Part shown: in pieces, positions 5,869 through 6,796 of the stretch
Layout: every line of letters begins with the position of its first letter
How positions within the stretch are numbered: the stretch's first letter is position 1
DNA from: Cyanobacteria bacterium UBA8156
GTDB lineage: Bacteria > Cyanobacteriota > Cyanobacteriia > Pseudanabaenales > Pseudanabaenaceae
Assembly: GCA_003456125.1 (NCBI GenBank)
Contig: DMPD01000228.1
Span: forward strand, 583 to 7,378
DNA: 6,796 bases
Reading direction: 5' to 3'
Translations under genes and position numbers: made by a program
Notes under the pieces: generated by a model
What the model was told of the DNA's origin: nothing
The model's database searches: none
Seen by the model: the letters and a program-made list of their open reading frames with translations, nothing else

Positions 5869-6796
5869 ATGGTGCACACGGCTACCAGCGAAGGTTTCCC
5901 CGCAATTGCTGCTTCAGCGGCACTGCAATCGGCCCTGGCCGGTCTGGATGTGAGCTTGGACGAAGAATTGGAGCGCTACAGCACCTGGCGGGCCCGGGGG
6001 CGCATGACCACCGAATCGGTGTACCGGCCGCCAACCCGAGCTGTTCCTCGGGCCGAGCCCACCATTGATTTGCCCCTGCGTTTGGGGAACCTTACGCCAT
6101 CGTCTGCGCCCCCCAATGAACCCACCGAGCCCCTGGTTGCTCCTATGGCCAGCGCTACCGAGCCAGTAGCGCCGGAACCCGATGCGGAAGCCGAAAGCTC
6201 GCCCCCTCCGGAAGAACATCCCTTGGCAGGGTTATGGACCCCGGCCGGGATTGCGTCGTTTGGCTTGTTAGCCGCCGCCAGCTTTACCTTGGGATGGTTT
6301 TTGCTCGATCCGGCCGGGCTGGGTCGTTTCTTACAACCGAGCGCACCACCGCCCAGTGAAGGGAGTTTACCCCAAAGCCTTTCGGCACCCGCCGACCCAA
6401 CCGTGCCGATACCGGTGGTGCAAGAGCCTTTGCCCACAGGCTTTGCCCCGTTGCCGGGACTGGGCGATCGCCCAGGTCAGTCGCAGACAGCTTTCACCGG
6501 CCCGCCGGTGGCCGCACCGACCGTGAGTGTGGTAGGGGGCAGGGCCGCTGCCGTCCCCTCGGTCACCCCTTCGTTACGGGAACTGAATTTGCCACCCATA
6601 CCGACCAATGCCCCACCCGTGAAGTCGGCCCGCCGGGTCTTCGGTTCAGGGAGTGTCCCGGCTCCGTTGTTTCCCCAGACCCCAGACCCCGAACCGGTGG
6701 TGGCTCGCCCCCGTCGCTTCCCGACACCGGCACCCGTGGTAACGGCGCCGCCGGCCCCGCAACCCCGGCGCTTGGCCCGTCCGCCCGAAGCTTTGC
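5869..6796 (+). CDS. Single-pass, proline-rich membrane protein downstream of the sigma-like gene (partial, runs off right edge)
   Basis: ATG 5869 opens a frame with no stop through 309 codons to the window edge. The N-terminal cytoplasmic part begins with a short acidic amphipathic segment, LQSALAGLDVSLDEELERYS (19-38), followed by basic residues (WRARGR). Similar ALxxLDVxLEEELxRY segments occur in uncharacterised cyanobacterial proteins placed after sigma-like genes, to my recollection. A Pro/Glu/Ala-rich linker (about 50-118) leads to one membrane helix (about 127-146, GIASFGLLAAASFTLGWFLL). The remaining 160 residues are Pro/Val/Ala-rich with scattered basic patches (ARRVFG, ARPRRFP, PRRLARP), giving an extended, probably disordered chain likely to be periplasmic. 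No enzyme motif is visible. The position suggests a membrane partner or anti-sigma for the upstream protein, but it lacks a zinc-binding HxxxCxxC anti-sigma motif, so this is inference only. No Shine-Dalgarno sequence precedes the start. Confidence 0.75.
   Translation, partial: MVHTATSEGFPAIAASAALQSALAGLDVSLDEELERYSTWRARGRMTTESVYRPPTRAVPRAEPTIDLPLRLGNLTPSSAPPNEPTEPLVAPMASATEPVAPEPDAEAESSPPPEEHPLAGLWTPAGIASFGLLAAASFTLGWFLLDPAGLGRFLQPSAPPPSEGSLPQSLSAPADPTVPIPVVQEPLPTGFAPLPGLGDRPGQSQTAFTGPPVAAPTVSVVGGRAAAVPSVTPSLRELNLPPIPTNAPPVKSARRVFGSGSVPAPLFPQTPDPEPVVARPRRFPTPAPVVTAPPAPQPRRLARPPEAL

Larger units (their letters stand above)
293..6471. repeat. Dispersed HIP1 octamers (GCGATCGC), at least 17 copies
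   Basis: The palindrome GCGATCGC starts at 293, 466, 886, 927, 1465, 1490, 1936, 2541, 2904, 3084, 3359, 3731, 3771, 4180, 4671, 5699 and 6464. All copies lie inside coding regions, about one per 400 nt. The copy at 6464 sits in a 16-nt perfect palindrome (6460-6475). HIP1 over-representation is a known genome-wide trait of many cyanobacteria, so this is a lineage marker and not a local element. The listed span covers the first to the last copy; it is not one continuous repeat. Confidence 0.92.

Noticed and set aside
5328..6068. Plus-strand open frame in another phase spanning the sigma-like and membrane-protein genes
   Set aside because: It overlaps two better-supported genes in another frame, and its composition (Arg/Pro/His-rich) is that of a shadow frame.

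Overview
This window looks like chromosomal DNA from a GC-rich cyanobacterium. The octamer GCGATCGC (HIP1), a cyanobacterial signature, occurs at least 17 times in 6.8 kb, where chance would predict well under one. Several proteins also match cyanobacterial families: a DUF2839 small membrane protein, a MurNAc-LAA amidase-like protein beginning close to MGKIFISA, a UrtA-type binding protein, and a sigma-70-like protein followed by a single-pass membrane protein. The genus cannot be fixed from what is seen. There are no rRNA, tRNA, CRISPR or insertion sequences.

Layout. Positions 1-604 (minus) hold the N-terminal 201 codons of an amidase_3-like protein that runs off the left edge. Positions 605-737 are a divergent gap with no convincing promoter. 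Positions 738-989 (plus) encode an unrecognised 83-residue helical protein. Positions 990-1132 are non-coding. Positions 1133-1351 and 1356-1871 (plus) are DUF2839 and a GIY-YIG domain protein, 4 nt apart. The GIY-YIG gene meets the next unit head-on, the two stop codons sharing TTAG at 1868-1871. That unit, read on the minus strand, is a UrtA-like periplasmic binding protein (3832-5079) followed 8 nt later by a membrane-anchored Cache-HAMP-SpoIIE/PP2C phosphatase (1868-3823). Positions 5080-5199 are a divergent promoter region. Positions 5200-5826 (plus) encode a sigma-70-like protein. From 5869 to the right edge runs a single-pass, proline-rich membrane protein.

How the genes may work together. 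The binding protein and phosphatase form a closed two-gene unit: a divergent gene lies upstream, a convergent gene downstream, and there are no permease or ATPase genes. The binding protein may therefore present a urea- or amide-like ligand to the phosphatase's periplasmic Cache domain, instead of feeding a transporter. This is the most interesting hypothesis in the window. The sigma-like protein and its membrane neighbour look like a second co-transcribed regulatory pair. The amidase-like protein lacks both expected zinc histidines, which suggests a non-catalytic role at the cell wall.
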